Of a stretch of DNA of 64,000 nt, positions 11,979-22,300 are shown in pieces. Origin of the DNA: Albizia julibrissin (Eukaryota; Streptophyta; Magnoliopsida; Fabales; Fabaceae); NCBI GenBank assembly GCA_037074505.1, contig JAYWLI010000015.1:435001-499000 (forward strand), in the 5' to 3' direction. Below the pieces are notes generated by a model. The model ran no database searches and was not told the DNA's origin. It saw nothing but the letters and a program-made list of their open reading frames with translations. The position numbers and the translations under genes were made by a program. How positions within the stretch are numbered: the first letter of the stretch is position 1; every line of letters starts with the position of its first letter.

Positions 11979-12095
11979 AAAGAACTCCTCAAATCCTAAG
12001 TACAAAAAGTGGGTAAAGACGAACCAGTTGCTCGTTAGCTGGATCAACGCAACGCCACCTCCGGATGGAAAGGACAAGGAGCTGGTCTTTCGGAT
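11965..12095 (+). mobile_element. Possible Ty1/copia gag trace
   Basis: In the frame 11881-12246 the segment NPKYKKWVKTNQLLVSWINA resembles the conserved start of the copia-type gag (UBN2) domain, in which a NPxYxxW...DQLLLSWI pattern is usual. Similarity fades after about 12090 and no other copia part is nearby. Treat it as a weak hint of a very short nuclear retroelement remnant. Confidence 0.4.
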
Positions 12096-12246
12096 GTCAA
12101 TCTCTTTTATTTTATGCTGCATGCAGCTACCTTCTATCCATCGGAACATTATTCGCTCTGCTACAACGAACGAACTAAATGGCAGACCGTCGAGAGTGAG
12201 TGAACGGCTAGCCAAAGCTTCTCGTTTGGAGAAAAATAGCGGTTGA

Positions 12247-13728
12247 AAGCTGAAATGAGACGACAGAACGAGTGAAAGAAGTTACTTCAAGTAAAGCCCC
12301 TTTTTAAGTTAAGGGCAAGATGGGAGTGCGAACTCGGTTCCCCGTACGACACACAAAACTATTAACGCTTTTTCTCAATCAGGTCTGGAACGCACAGTTA
12401 AGTTCAACCTTTCCCTTTGTCTTTACTACTCGATCGGAGGGCTTTGATAAAGGTGTTGTGTTAAGAGAATAGCTCAGAAAGAGCTGACAAAGATGAGATT
12501 GAGATGAATGAATCGAAAGCTCAGGCTTCACTAGTTGCTTGCACCCTTGACCCTATGGGCAAAGAGTCCCCTCTTCATTCAGAGAGGAGCGGTGGGCGGG
12601 TATAGAGCATCTTTCTTTATATAGACGGATACTTGGCTTTGGCTTAACACTTTTATCTTTATACGCCCTTCGGGATATATCTAAAAACTGCTTGCTTTCA
12701 GCTGACAATCAACAGGATAATATGTTGGTTTTCTTTCCTGTAGTAGTTCATCTGATGAGTTCATCGCGCAATTTTAGTTTAAGCATCGGGCTTCTTAAAG
12801 CTATCTTCTGTAGGGTTTCCTTGTATAACTCAATGGCCGTTGCTTGTTCCCATGGGTCACTTCACTCTCCGTAGGGGGAACAAGAGTTCTTTCCCGGGTA
12901 AGAATGAGGATTTGAGTTTTCCTTATCCCGGGGGTGCCCCCCAGCGCTACTACTTAATACCTTAGCTTGAAAGCCAACGCTTGCTATTCCACAAACATCT
13001 CATTTCCCCTCTTATCTTATACATCATAGTCGTACTCAACTTCTTCTCTCGTTTGTGCAGAGTTCTGGCTTTACCCCTTCTTAATCCGGCATTGCTACTC
13101 TTCTGACTATGTCTAAAATGGGACCAGACCGACAGTCCACCCCTAGAGCTTGCTGTGCTCTCGCTCGGCTCACTCCCACCTGTCTTCTTCCTACTAGAGT
13201 GAAAGATCTTATCCCTCACCATAGCAGGAACCTCACTAACTTTATCAGCTAGTTACTCTCCCTACTGTGGTCCCCTCCAGCTTACCCACACCTACCGTAA
13301 ACGGATTACTGAAAGAAACCTTCTTTCTTCGATCGGATATCAAAAAAAGGCCATCATTGGGTCATAACTTCGCGGCCCTATTGTAAAATAAGAATTTGTT
13401 GAAGGAGCTACGGCACCCATTGATTTTTCACCTTCTAACATCATTCACCTGCGCTTTGACTTCCTGTTCGCTCGGAAGAGAGCCATCCATCTTTGATTCC
13501 TTCTATAAGGAACTTTGGGTTCCTTTTTCGGAAATCTCCGCTAAGATTTAATCTAAGCGATCGGTCGAATATTGAGTTTCGAGCCGCTGGAATTGAATAC
13601 TATAAAGTAAAGACTGAGGTGCACCCTGCCTTTTAGACTCTTACGAAATTGCGTATAGAAAAGAAAGAAAAAGAGAAGGGATTCTTCTTGTAATTCTAAG
13701 AGCAGGTTGAAGCGCTTAGGCTACTTCA
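12247..13728. other. Spacer, nothing recognised
   Basis: I find no supported gene. Short frames such as 12962-13222 minus show no motif. Confidence 0.55.
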
Positions 13729-13755
13729 GCTATATGCTTAACACATGCAGGTCGA
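13729..13755 (+). rRNA. rrn18 5' fragment (about 27 bp)
   Basis: The word ctatatgcttaacacatgca followed by ggtcga matches the conserved start region of plant mitochondrial 18S rRNA, with one difference from the usual aagtcg. It ends abruptly. It is far too short to function and marks a recombination scar just upstream of the chimeric ORF. Confidence 0.6.
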
Positions 13756-13793
13756 TCAGTTCGCCCTTCAGTTCAGAAAGAGGCCGAAGTTAT

Positions 13794-13816
13794 CGGTTCG
13801 AATCCTGCCCCTGCCT
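13794..13816 (+). pseudogene. tRNA 3'-end-like scrap
   Basis: A T-loop-like segment, GGTTCGAATCCTGCCCCTG, followed by CCT resembles the 3' end of a plant mitochondrial tRNA, closest by eye to initiator tRNA-Met. No D-arm or anticodon arm precedes it. Instead the rrn18 fragment lies about 40 bases upstream. It is probably a second small recombination scrap. Confidence 0.35.
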
Positions 13817-13974
13817 AATCACTTGAGATGCTGTTGAGGTAGGGATTTGCTTTGTGTTCCGTGAATGAAAGAGATTCGTCTTCCTGAATTGAGTGCGCGG
13901 GAAGATAAAAACCTCAGATAGTTGCACTACGCTTATCCTATAGTGGCATTCTCCTAAAATAAAAATGGAAAAAT

Positions 13975-14035
13975 TCTTAATTATATACTAGAAATTAGTA
14001 TATTAGTATAAAAATGGTAAAAAAAGAAAGAAAAA
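13975..14035 (+). promoter_or_regulatory. AT-rich leader of the chimeric ORF
   Basis: The 60 bases before the ATG are strongly AT-rich and contain a small stem-loop (atacta 13985-13990 with tagtat 13996-14001). As the coding start is atp1-derived, this may be the captured atp1 leader, which would bring transcription and translation signals. I do not see a certain promoter consensus. Confidence 0.35.
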
Positions 14036-15280
14036 ATGGATTTCTCTGTAAGAGCTGCGGAACTAGCAAGTCTATTAGAAAGTAGAATTAGCAACTTTGT
14101 CACTAGTTTTCAATTGGATGAGATCGGTCGAGTGGTGTCCGTTGGAGATGGTATTGCACGTGTTTATGGATTGAACGAGATTCAAGCTGAGGAAATGGTT
14201 GAATTTTCACCTATTTTTATCTATTTAGTGATCAGTCTGCTAGTTTCTTTGATCCCACTCGGTCTTCTATTTTGCCGGAATTCGTTAATTGCTCCGTACG
14301 AATTTACAATGGAAAAAGTCCTGTTCGTTCTAAGATCACTGAAGGAAAAGTTGGTCATAAATTTGGAGAGTTTGCTTCCACACGGAAACGAAGACTTTCA
14401 AGAAAAAATCTTAAAGCGGGCAGAAAAAAGGAGAAAAAGTCAAAATAAGGCGCATATGGCACGAAAAGGAAATCCGATTTCGGTAAGGCGTGGAATGTCT
14501 AATTTTTGGGTCAGAATTTCGATCGTTGTCTTATTCCTTTTTTTCGTATTCACCGTATATTTCTTGTCTCTTGTACTCGGCATAGATTTTATTTGGGTAA
14601 AACTGAAATCCATGCTCCTTTTGAGATCGTTCCGCCTCCTCTTTAGTCATCTTGTTGGCTGGGAGGTTCCACTCACCCTCCTTTTGATTCTTAGTCTTGC
14701 TTCGGGCCTGGGGGGGTCCACCTTGTTGCACATGATGGATCCGGAAGGAGCTTCTGCATCTTCCGGCGGCTCCAACTCCATCTCAGTGGGAGGGAGAAGT
14801 GAAATGGGGGGTAGCAGTAGGGGTTCCGGGTGGACGTCTTTCGATCTAAACGTCCTAGGCGAACCCTTTCCTAATGAAGAAGGTGAAGAGGTAGCCCAAC
14901 CCAACGCCCAAAACGCCCCCGCTAATCCGGTCGCTAACCCGGCTCAAGAGCAAGAGCCGTTACCGCAGGCGCCAGCCCCGGCGGAAGAAGCGCTACCTGC
15001 TCAAGTCTCCGAACTTAAAAAGGAGCTTCACGCGTTAATAACGGAACGCGTTCGCGAGGAATCGGAGAAAGGGATCGGTCCTTTGACCACTCTTTTTCCC
15101 GAGCAAGGGACCGTCAACTCGGAGGTTGCCCATAATATTATGGAATCGCTGGAGATTTCTTCAGAACATGATATTGGGAATCTCCGGGAATGGTTGGACA
15201 AAATCAGGTCAGACAAAAGTCTGCTGAAAGACTTGATTGGCGAGTACCTTCCCCCCAAAGGTAAGCAGAGAGTGAAATAG
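14036..15280 (+). CDS. Chimeric ORF414: atp1-nad3-rps19-rps3 fusion, CMS-like
   Basis: This uninterrupted frame of 414 codons is assembled from native genes plus unrecognised sequence. Residues 1-57 are the N-terminus of ATP synthase alpha (VDEIG-like LDEIGRVVSVGDGIARVYGL, then EMVEF). Residues 58-76 are the first membrane helix of NAD3 (IYLVISLLVSLIPLG). Nucleotides 14260-14448 are rps19, read in the wrong frame here, with its own frame ending at TAA 14446-14448. In-frame ATG 14456 starts rps3 (MARKGNPISV, residues 141-150). The rest is unknown: two predicted membrane segments (about 161-187 and 211-231), a Ser/Gly stretch, an acidic Pro/Ala-rich linker (281-322) and a charged helical end. 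This architecture matches cytoplasmic male sterility ORFs. A cob 3' fragment follows after 23 bases. Function and expression are inferred, not shown. Confidence 0.75.
   Translation: MDFSVRAAELASLLESRISNFVTSFQLDEIGRVVSVGDGIARVYGLNEIQAEEMVEFSPIFIYLVISLLVSLIPLGLLFCRNSLIAPYEFTMEKVLFVLRSLKEKLVINLESLLPHGNEDFQEKILKRAEKRRKSQNKAHMARKGNPISVRRGMSNFWVRISIVVLFLFFVFTVYFLSLVLGIDFIWVKLKSMLLLRSFRLLFSHLVGWEVPLTLLLILSLASGLGGSTLLHMMDPEGASASSGGSNSISVGGRSEMGGSSRGSGWTSFDLNVLGEPFPNEEGEEVAQPNAQNAPANPVANPAQEQEPLPQAPAPAEEALPAQVSELKKELHALITERVREESEKGIGPLTTLFPEQGTVNSEVAHNIMESLEISSEHDIGNLREWLDKIRSDKSLLKDLIGEYLPPKGKQRVK
14260..14488 (+). pseudogene. rps19 3' end and rps3 start, embedded
   Basis: Read in its own frame from about 14260, this segment gives the RPS19 C-terminal half (RSSILPEFVNCSVRIYNGK, then KITEGKVGHKFGEF and the basic tail), ending at TAA 14446-14448. 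Seven bases later the rps3 start codon (14456) and about 33 bases of rps3 exon 1 follow. The native rps19-rps3 neighbour order is kept, so it moved as one contiguous piece. The rps19 frame is +1 relative to the chimeric ORF, whereas rps3 is in phase. Confidence 0.85.
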
Positions 15281-15303
15281 GTCGGGAAGAAAGAGTCTAA
15301 AGT

Positions 15304-15384
15304 TGGATCGGACGTCAACCTGTGGAGGCACCATTTGTTACTATTGGACAAATTCCTCCTTTTGTTTTCTTCTTGTTCTTTGCT
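15304..15384 (+). pseudogene. cob: cob (apocytochrome b) 3' fragment
   Basis: The frame WIGRQPVEAPFVTIGQIPPF followed by VFFLFFA is the end region of plant cytochrome b, including the last membrane helix start. Similarity runs for about 27 codons and stops before the conserved ITPILG segment. It lies 23 bases after the stop of the chimeric ORF, on the same strand, and could contribute a 3' untranslated region or only mark another rearrangement break. Confidence 0.85.
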
Positions 15385-15768
15385 TCAGTCTTAGGCCTTC
15401 CTTCAAGAACATTTCACGTAGCATCACCACTTCCTACGCATTTCGCCTGTCAAAATACCAGGTCCAATTTCCTATTTCCAAATCTCCTGTACCTATCTTA
15501 TGGTCTAATTCACCTCACAACTAAGTCCCCACACTCTTCTCTTCCTTTCAGTCGGCTTATCATAAATTCTAAGGCTCGAGCACTCTATCTATGTCTATGT
15601 CTTTGGTCAGAGGGTGGAAAAGTGAGGTAAGGGGGAGGGCGGCGCCCCTTGCTGTAGAAGAAGATGGAGGAACGTAGTGTCGGACTTTTTATGACGTGTA
15701 TTGTATTGTCTAGCTGAATCGCTATCACTATTCTATATATCATATCTCCATGAAACGGTATCTGTCTC

Positions 15769-15838
15769 AATTCTATCTACCATATCTCACTCTGTATAAG
15801 TACTCTGTCATTAATTCTATCTACCATATCTCACTCTG
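15769..15838 (+). repeat. 26-bp tandem repeat, period 44
   Basis: An identical 26-bp unit occurs at 15769-15794 and 15813-15838. A weaker partial third copy lies around 15727-15749. Flanking ctgtc words also match, giving a 44-bp period. It sits about 400 bp after the cob fragment and may be a downstream element of that transcript or simple slippage. Confidence 0.85.
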
Positions 15839-16636
15839 ATGATAAATAACTATTTTCATGTACAACATTAATATGTTATCTGATGAGAATAAAAGGTCTG
15901 AAAGGAAAAGAAGAATCTAATAGTCAGGTTCGCCTTATCTGTATTTCTTGCTTCGTCTTTGTTTTTCTTCAAATTAAAACCACCAATCTGCTCGCCGCTA
16001 CTAACGGGGTCTCTCGGTTGATTTCTCTTCCTGATAGGGTATTTCATACCATAGCTAACCAGTAATAGTAATCTTTCATCTCATATAAAGTCTTATCAGT
16101 CTTCAGCCTTAAGTCTATCAAGGGCGGGAAAGAGTGAGTTCAGCTCGACTCATCCATCTTCCAACGGACAAGCTGCTTACGCGGCTAGAGAGGTAAGAAG
16201 TTAGTTCATCGGGATATTAATACTATTCCCGATCCCGAGCGGGCTAAGGTTCCGAGTTCTCTTCCTTGTTAGAGGCTACGCACCAGCAAGAAACGGGAAT
16301 ACAACGTCCCCTATCTTGTCGAAGGCCCTAGCTTCCGCTTCTTGGGACTGCTACCTCGTGGACAGCAACCGCGGGCTCGGCTCGGTCTAATACGAGATTT
16401 CCCCGATTTCCTTTCTTTCATAGGCTTTCGCTTAGCTATGGAGTTTTCTTGCATATCATCTCTTAGTGTGAAAACTAAGGTTTGAAGATCCCCATCGATC
16501 AGAGCAACAGATCTTTCAGCGGATGTAGCAGTGGATCAATATCAGTTTCGAACTGAACTGCTAAATATATTGTATTCGGATATTGACTCCGGAGTGTAAC
16601 TCATCCGTAGTCTAAGTCTATTAATTAGATTATGAT
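15839..16636. other. Spacer, nothing recognised
   Basis: No gene is supported. Short frames only. Confidence 0.6.
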
Positions 16637-17405
16637 TTATTGCTGATAACTTGGTCTTGGATAGTAACCGGCGGACTCCATGCAATCACGTAGTACCATA
16701 CCATCGACAGTAGGTGAACCCTTGTCTGACCCATGATCGAAGAAGAGTTCTTTCAAGAACATCTTCTCTTCAGTGCTTCCCTTAAGAACTTCCCCCGGAA
16801 GCACCTTGAGTTCCTTAGGGAACATCTCAAACCTCAAATAATCTATGAGCACACCGCGAAGGTATGGATTCAAAGGTCGACCGCGATGAGTGTACATACT
16901 AAACAGCCTCTCGAAGCGAAGCGGTCGAGTGTGCTGCAGTCGCGAAAGAGTTCTATATCCGGCTCCACCGATTCGACAAAGAGTTTCAAATCTCTTGATC
17001 AGATAAGACATACAGATTGAATCAATCCGTATGGGTGGAAAGGGTTCATAAGAGCCCGGATTGATATGGGAGATAAATCCACACTCAATCCTCGAATGTG
17101 GAACCGCTTTGCAAACTCAGCTGCACCACTCTCAGAAATTCAGTCTTTTTGATGACTAATCTTCACCCCTAAGTTATGAAGAGCTTTCTCGTACTCCCGT
17201 CTGGTCCGCGATGACAACATCATCACCGAGCACTGCGTACCGATCAAAGTACCGGTCCGGATAAACCTGCTCCTCGAACCAGCAAATCACTAAGTGATGA
17301 GTTAGTGCGAAGAGGGGCCAAGAAGAGTAGTATCCCAAGGTCGGCCTACAGGTATAACTTATAGGTATTCTTCTAAAGCAGTAAAGGAGCGAAACCATTC
17401 TCAAA
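16637..17405 (-). pseudogene. Mitovirus RdRp remnant with GDD motif (copy B)
   Basis: On the minus strand this is the second half of a mitovirus RNA-dependent RNA polymerase. Frame 17404-17174 contains the LGYYSSWPLFALTHH block and the catalytic motif C, VLGDDVVIAD, both diagnostic of the family. A frameshift follows directly after the GDD region, and at least one in-frame stop lies in the next 160 bases. Frame 17011-16637 then continues colinearly with the IGGAGYRTLSRL and RGRPLNPYLRG blocks. The RdRp N-terminal half is missing upstream of about 17405. The gene is broken and the protein cannot be made whole. Such copies are known in plant mitochondrial genomes and derive from ancient reverse-transcribed viral RNA. 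Confidence 0.92.
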
Positions 17406-18365
17406 AGGCAAAGAATAACTTCCTCGAAAAGGCAGAGGTTCGTAGGATTGATCTTCCTCCACCTGCCCAGAGGTTGCCCAATGGCGAGTGTAGCCTATGA
17501 TAGCTTTTAGTGGAGATCCTCAAGGCTAGAGGCACTGCACAGCTTAAACAGTTCTTTGACTAGGGGGGCTCATTTGAGAGGCTAGGCTAAAAACCATGCC
17601 TATAACTAAGAAGTCGTAACCCCTGAGCCGGCTGGCTCAATATAGTCTAGGTGAAATCCCTATTAGCCTCCAACTCCAAGTCAAGTTCCTCACTCAAATC
17701 CTTACGCCGAAGACCAATAGCAGCGGACCCTGCAAGAAAACGGATGCAGCAATCAAACTCAATAGCTAAATCCGTTAAACCCATCTTCTAGTTCTTCACC
17801 GAAGTGAAAGCGGAAGGAGTGAAGACTGAAAGGAGAGAAGCTAAGAAAGCCACTGTAATAGGTGCAGGAGCGAAAGCATCTAAGTGTTCGAGAGATAGAA
17901 AACAACCTCTGTGGCGGGATTTACCTGGTAGGTATAATTCAACGGGATCCTAGCCCGTCCTGTGGTCCTGAACAAACGTTCCATCCTGAAAAGAAAAGAG
18001 AGCTCAGGAGCCTTCACGGAAAAACTGTTGGAACGAGATCTCTCATACAAAAAGACCTGAACTAACTACTCGCTAAATGCGCATTGAAAGCTATTATAAG
18101 CCCTTATTTAGCATCTTTGAGTTGAGCTTAGCCCTCTTCTCTTCCTATCCTAAACCCCTAGAATCATAAGGAAGGATTGATGGTTGATCTGGCAATTCAG
18201 TTTAGTAATTAGTTAGTCTATCAAGCAGAAACTAGGACTGAGGAAGTCTCAGGGAGGGCACCCCCTTTTAAGGTAATTCTATGCCATTTGTCGCCCCACG
18301 TTAGAACTCTCTTTAACCGGCATCTTTATGGCTAAACCTTTTTTTTTAACCGATTTAATCGTCAG
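17406..18365. other. Spacer, nothing recognised
   Basis: I see no supported gene. Only short frames occur, such as 17862-18065 plus. Confidence 0.55.
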
Positions 18366-19360
18366 TTGCATCCTCAACTTCTGGACGGGGTCGAGAGTAC
18401 ACATCAACCCAATGCTTCCTCTCGCTATCGCTCGAGCGTCTCCGAACCTTTCATTCAGAAGATTAAGGTTCAACTAGATGACGAAAAAGAAGTATGGGTG
18501 GAGTGCAGATATGAACGAGTCTTCAGAAGGTGCAACCTCTGTCGCATTCTGGGGCATACCATCTATGAATGCCCTAGGAGTGTTATTGATGCTTTTCGAG
18601 GGTATGAAGCTGTCAATCAACGCATTCTTAGCAGGTTTGGTACCTGGTATACGTGTAACTTTGAAGCAAGTGTAGCTGATCGCAAAGATGGATCAGAGAA
18701 AATCGCTCGAGGGGTACTACAAAGGTGAGGTTTTTCAGAGACAGGCAGATCCACAAAGTCTTCGAGACAAAGCCTGAAGATATCCTTGTGGGGAGATATG
18801 ATGGTGCTAACAATTTCATCTCGCTTTCTGACGATGACTCTTCCTCGGATTCGGACCTTCCTGATGGTTCTGCTGATGGCTTTTGGGTGCAGCATGATAA
18901 GCATGTTAATACTGGACCGGAGTCTTCACAGCTCCCTCCCAACAATAGGAGGGAGATTGAAAGAATGATTGACGAGCTCTTGCATCCCGATTTTCTTTCT
19001 GTGTTATCCCCTTGTAGCCCAGAAAGGGTTGCCCCTCCCCATGATCTTTCTGTTCATTGTAATTTGAATGTTGTGAATTCTTCTGCTGCCATGTACTCTT
19101 CTCGTGAACAGTGTCATGCAGGTAAAAGCTCATCAAGTGATCTCCTAAAAAGCATTTTCAGTGACTCTCCTTGTCAAAGTGGAAGCAAGTCCTCCTTGAA
19201 AAGGCATCGTGGTAATACATTTCGATCACAGCCAACAGTCAGGAATCTTACTCGCTGGAGCGTTAGAGAATCCCTCAACCTGTTTCAAGCTTCATGGAGC
19301 GGCGCAGAGAAGATTAGATGCAGATGGACATGTTTAATAAAGAAGTTGAAGCTTTTATGA
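18366..19360 (+). mobile_element. LINE ORF1-like zinc-knuckle fragment
   Basis: The frame 18366-18728 ends a nuclear-type nucleic-acid-binding domain. The segment VWVECRYERVFRRCNLCRI continues into a CCHC knuckle (Cys56, Cys59, His64, Cys69; nucleotides 18531-18572) and ECPRS. That layout is typical of the zf-CCHC_4 domain in ORF1 of plant L1-type LINEs and related DUF4283 proteins. After a frame change at about 18725 a second frame (to 19360) continues with acidic, Ser-rich sequence (DDDSSSDSDLPDGSADGF), as often seen in the linker of these proteins. The reverse transcriptase ORF2 is not present nearby. It is a transferred nuclear retroelement piece. Confidence 0.7.
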
Positions 19361-22300
19361 ATCCGTGCAGGAAGATTCTCGGCAAAGAACCAATTATTGA
19401 TGAAACAAGCAATCAAACTCCATGAAAGGGGCAAGCCTAAACCGTACTCCTATCCTAGTAGGAGAATCAGATAAAGAATGACTCTCGCGTCTTCTAACCC
19501 CTAACAAGTCAACCCTCTTCGAGCAAGTTCTTTCATACCTTAGTTTCACACTAACCGATTCTAACCTTTTGATACTTAGCTTCGGCTGGCCTTTCACTTT
19601 GCCCAGGCCTGTACACATCTTACATCAGTTCTGTTCGAATCCAAAGCACATTATGAGAATGAAAATCAAGATATCCCGAGACTAAAGAAAGATTCTTGTT
19701 CCTACGGAAAGAGAAGAAGAATAATAATCAATCTAGTTTGAGAAAGAATATGATCTTAGACTAAGAATTCCATCAGTCTGAATAAGAATGACTTAATCGA
19801 AATTCAAATACAAGAAGCTATGGAGATGGAAAGATTCTTTCCCCTACGGATTAATGGAAGACACGAACGAGAAGAATCAGACTTTCCTCGATCTACGTTA
19901 TCAGAGCTTAGTGTGAAACTATGGATGGTATGAAAGAGCAGAGTCAGGAATATCCGATATCGAAGAGTGTAGTAAGCCTAATTACATCTCATTTCTGTAA
20001 GCTTTTTCATCGATTTCATGGGAAATCTCCTGCTTTGCTTTCAAAGCGAAGACCTTGACTTATAGCCTCGTGTAACTAAATCAAGCATGAATGACGATAT
20101 AGCTTAGGCCTAGAAATCCATCTTCTTGAACCCTAGGAAGAGTTCGGAGATAGTCTATAGCAGGTAAAAAGAATCTATTTACGCTCTTTTCAGTTCTGTA
20201 ATCATTCCATCAGTTACCTTTTAGTAGGGTATTGGGCACTTTAGAGTGACTTTCTCTCTTTCCTCGCTTTTCTCTCTATCTACGTTCTTTCTCGCTTAGT
20301 GTTCAAGGCCCGAGCGATGCTAAGATCAGGAGCAGGACTTAGTCTCGACCAGGTGATTGAAAACAAAAACGATTCCCTCTTTGTATTACCAAGTCTTATT
20401 TCACCTTACAGCGAGAGAAAGTTTTATCGACCGATAGGGCGAGTCACTTCGTGCCAGCCAGAGAATGTCTAATTTCGTTCTTAAGGCCGGCCAACTAATG
20501 CCCTTTATCGTCAGAATGTGGACAGTAGAAAGGATATCGGTGATAGAATTCATCTATCTCCTCTATCCCTAGCGATGGGACCCAACAAGCAACGGAGTGA
20601 GCGAAAGTACCGATTGATTTTCTTTCCCCTGCGGGGCTAGTCCCGATACTGAGACTCAATATAGACAGTACGGTGTGAAAGAATGGAATTTGTACCGCTG
20701 AGAGTGATTCATTTGAAATGGGATATACCGGTTACAGGTTGGTGAGGGATAGAATGGATTCTCCGGCAACAGCTACTGTAGCAGTAGATACATTAGCATC
20801 CGTAGCTACATAAGCGGTAGACCCTTGACTGTCCGGCAAAGCTACTTCTCTGGATCTTTTGAGAGTAACGTCTTTCATCTTTCACTCTTATTAGCGTACT
20901 AGTCGGTTAACGAGTTACCACTGTTAACTGAGTTCCTTCTCCAGCGTCCTTAGTAGCACCATTAGCAACATCTTTAGTTCCGGCACCAGTATACACTGGA
21001 GCGGTTGGTTCCCTTTTACGCGAGGGGTTGTTAGAGTAGCGGTTCAAGCAGTTCCCGCATATAGGGGGAGATCGTTAACAGAGAAAAGGTATACCTCATA
21101 GCGGTATCAATCCCGATTGACTTTCAATGATTGGCCTTGTTGCAAGCCGATGTGATCTTGGTGTGAGTGTAGAGTTATCAGAGTCAAGACCTGAAAGCCA
21201 CCTATCCGCAGCAGCCAGTCTCTCTGAGAAAAATCAAAGCTAACCACAATCATCAATCTTTTGCACTAACTAAACTACTTCAATCAAAGGCCAAAGACGC
21301 TTTGAATTGCTCCGCTGGGACGATCTGGTCGAGAGGTGAGGAATTTCGCTATGCCACCCGCGGACCTTAGACTGTGAGTACTGCTTTAGCAAAGCCAACG
21401 GGAAGATCAGTCCCGTCCCCGGGCTCAATCCCCCTGGCTCTTGCTTCTTTCCTTTACAGTCGAGCAATTGAATAGCATAGCAGCTAACCATCAATGCGAG
21501 GCTTCCTTCCCAGCTATAGGATTGATTTAGTTAGTTAGCTGACTTCGATTCCTAAGCTGTAACTGTAAGTAGTTACCTCGGGGACTGCTACCGAAAAGAC
21601 AGCAGGCTCGGGCTCGGCTTATGCTGATTCCGCAACGGATTTTGATTCAGCAACTGATTCCGCAACGGAAACAGCTTACCCTGATTCAGCTTCTGCCAGC
21701 CTACTTAGTCTAGGCGATATATTCTAACCAGCAATCAATAGCTAAAGCTAAGGCGCGAAAACCAAACAAAGCACTAACTCGCCCCTTCGAGCCTACTTTC
21801 GAGCCCACTCTACCTAGTATACTCAACCCTAACCCGTATAAGGCGGCCGGTGCTTGCCCTATTAGTCTAGGCGAGATCTGACTGAGCGATATCTGATAAC
21901 CAGCAAGAGAACTTCAGCAAGAAAACGGAATAGCGTCCTAGCAAGAGAACCATTACTCCTTTTTGGCGCCTTAGCGCAACGGTTTTCTAAAGACCTTTAT
22001 CCTGCCTGTCCTGTCTTTCCCCTATTCCCTTGAAAGCCCTTCCTTCTTGCCTATTCGATAGGAGCTTGCCTTGCATTCTATGCATCTTACTTATTTACTA
22101 CTAGATGTCACTTCCTTGTCCGATTCAAGGCCATCACCAGATTCAATAGCCGGGGATTCCTTCTTTCGATCCATGTCATCTGGCATACTAGCTCTGACAA
22201 CTAGTCTTCTGTTAATTCTTAATGAAATATCTCTTTCGCCCGCGAAATCAACAGGAAAGAGAACAGCGCATATTCCAACAAGACCAAGAGCATTCCTACC

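Noticed and set aside
13794..13816. Complete tRNA gene
   Set aside because: Only a T-arm and part of an acceptor strand are present. D-arm and anticodon arm are missing.
14531..14904. Minus-strand frames inside the chimeric ORF
   Set aside because: They are antisense shadows with no motif.
16733..17020. Plus-strand 95-codon frame
   Set aside because: It is the antisense shadow of the mitovirus remnant.
19624..19660. tRNA T-loop (gttcgaatcc)
   Set aside because: The flanks do not pair and no other tRNA arm is nearby.
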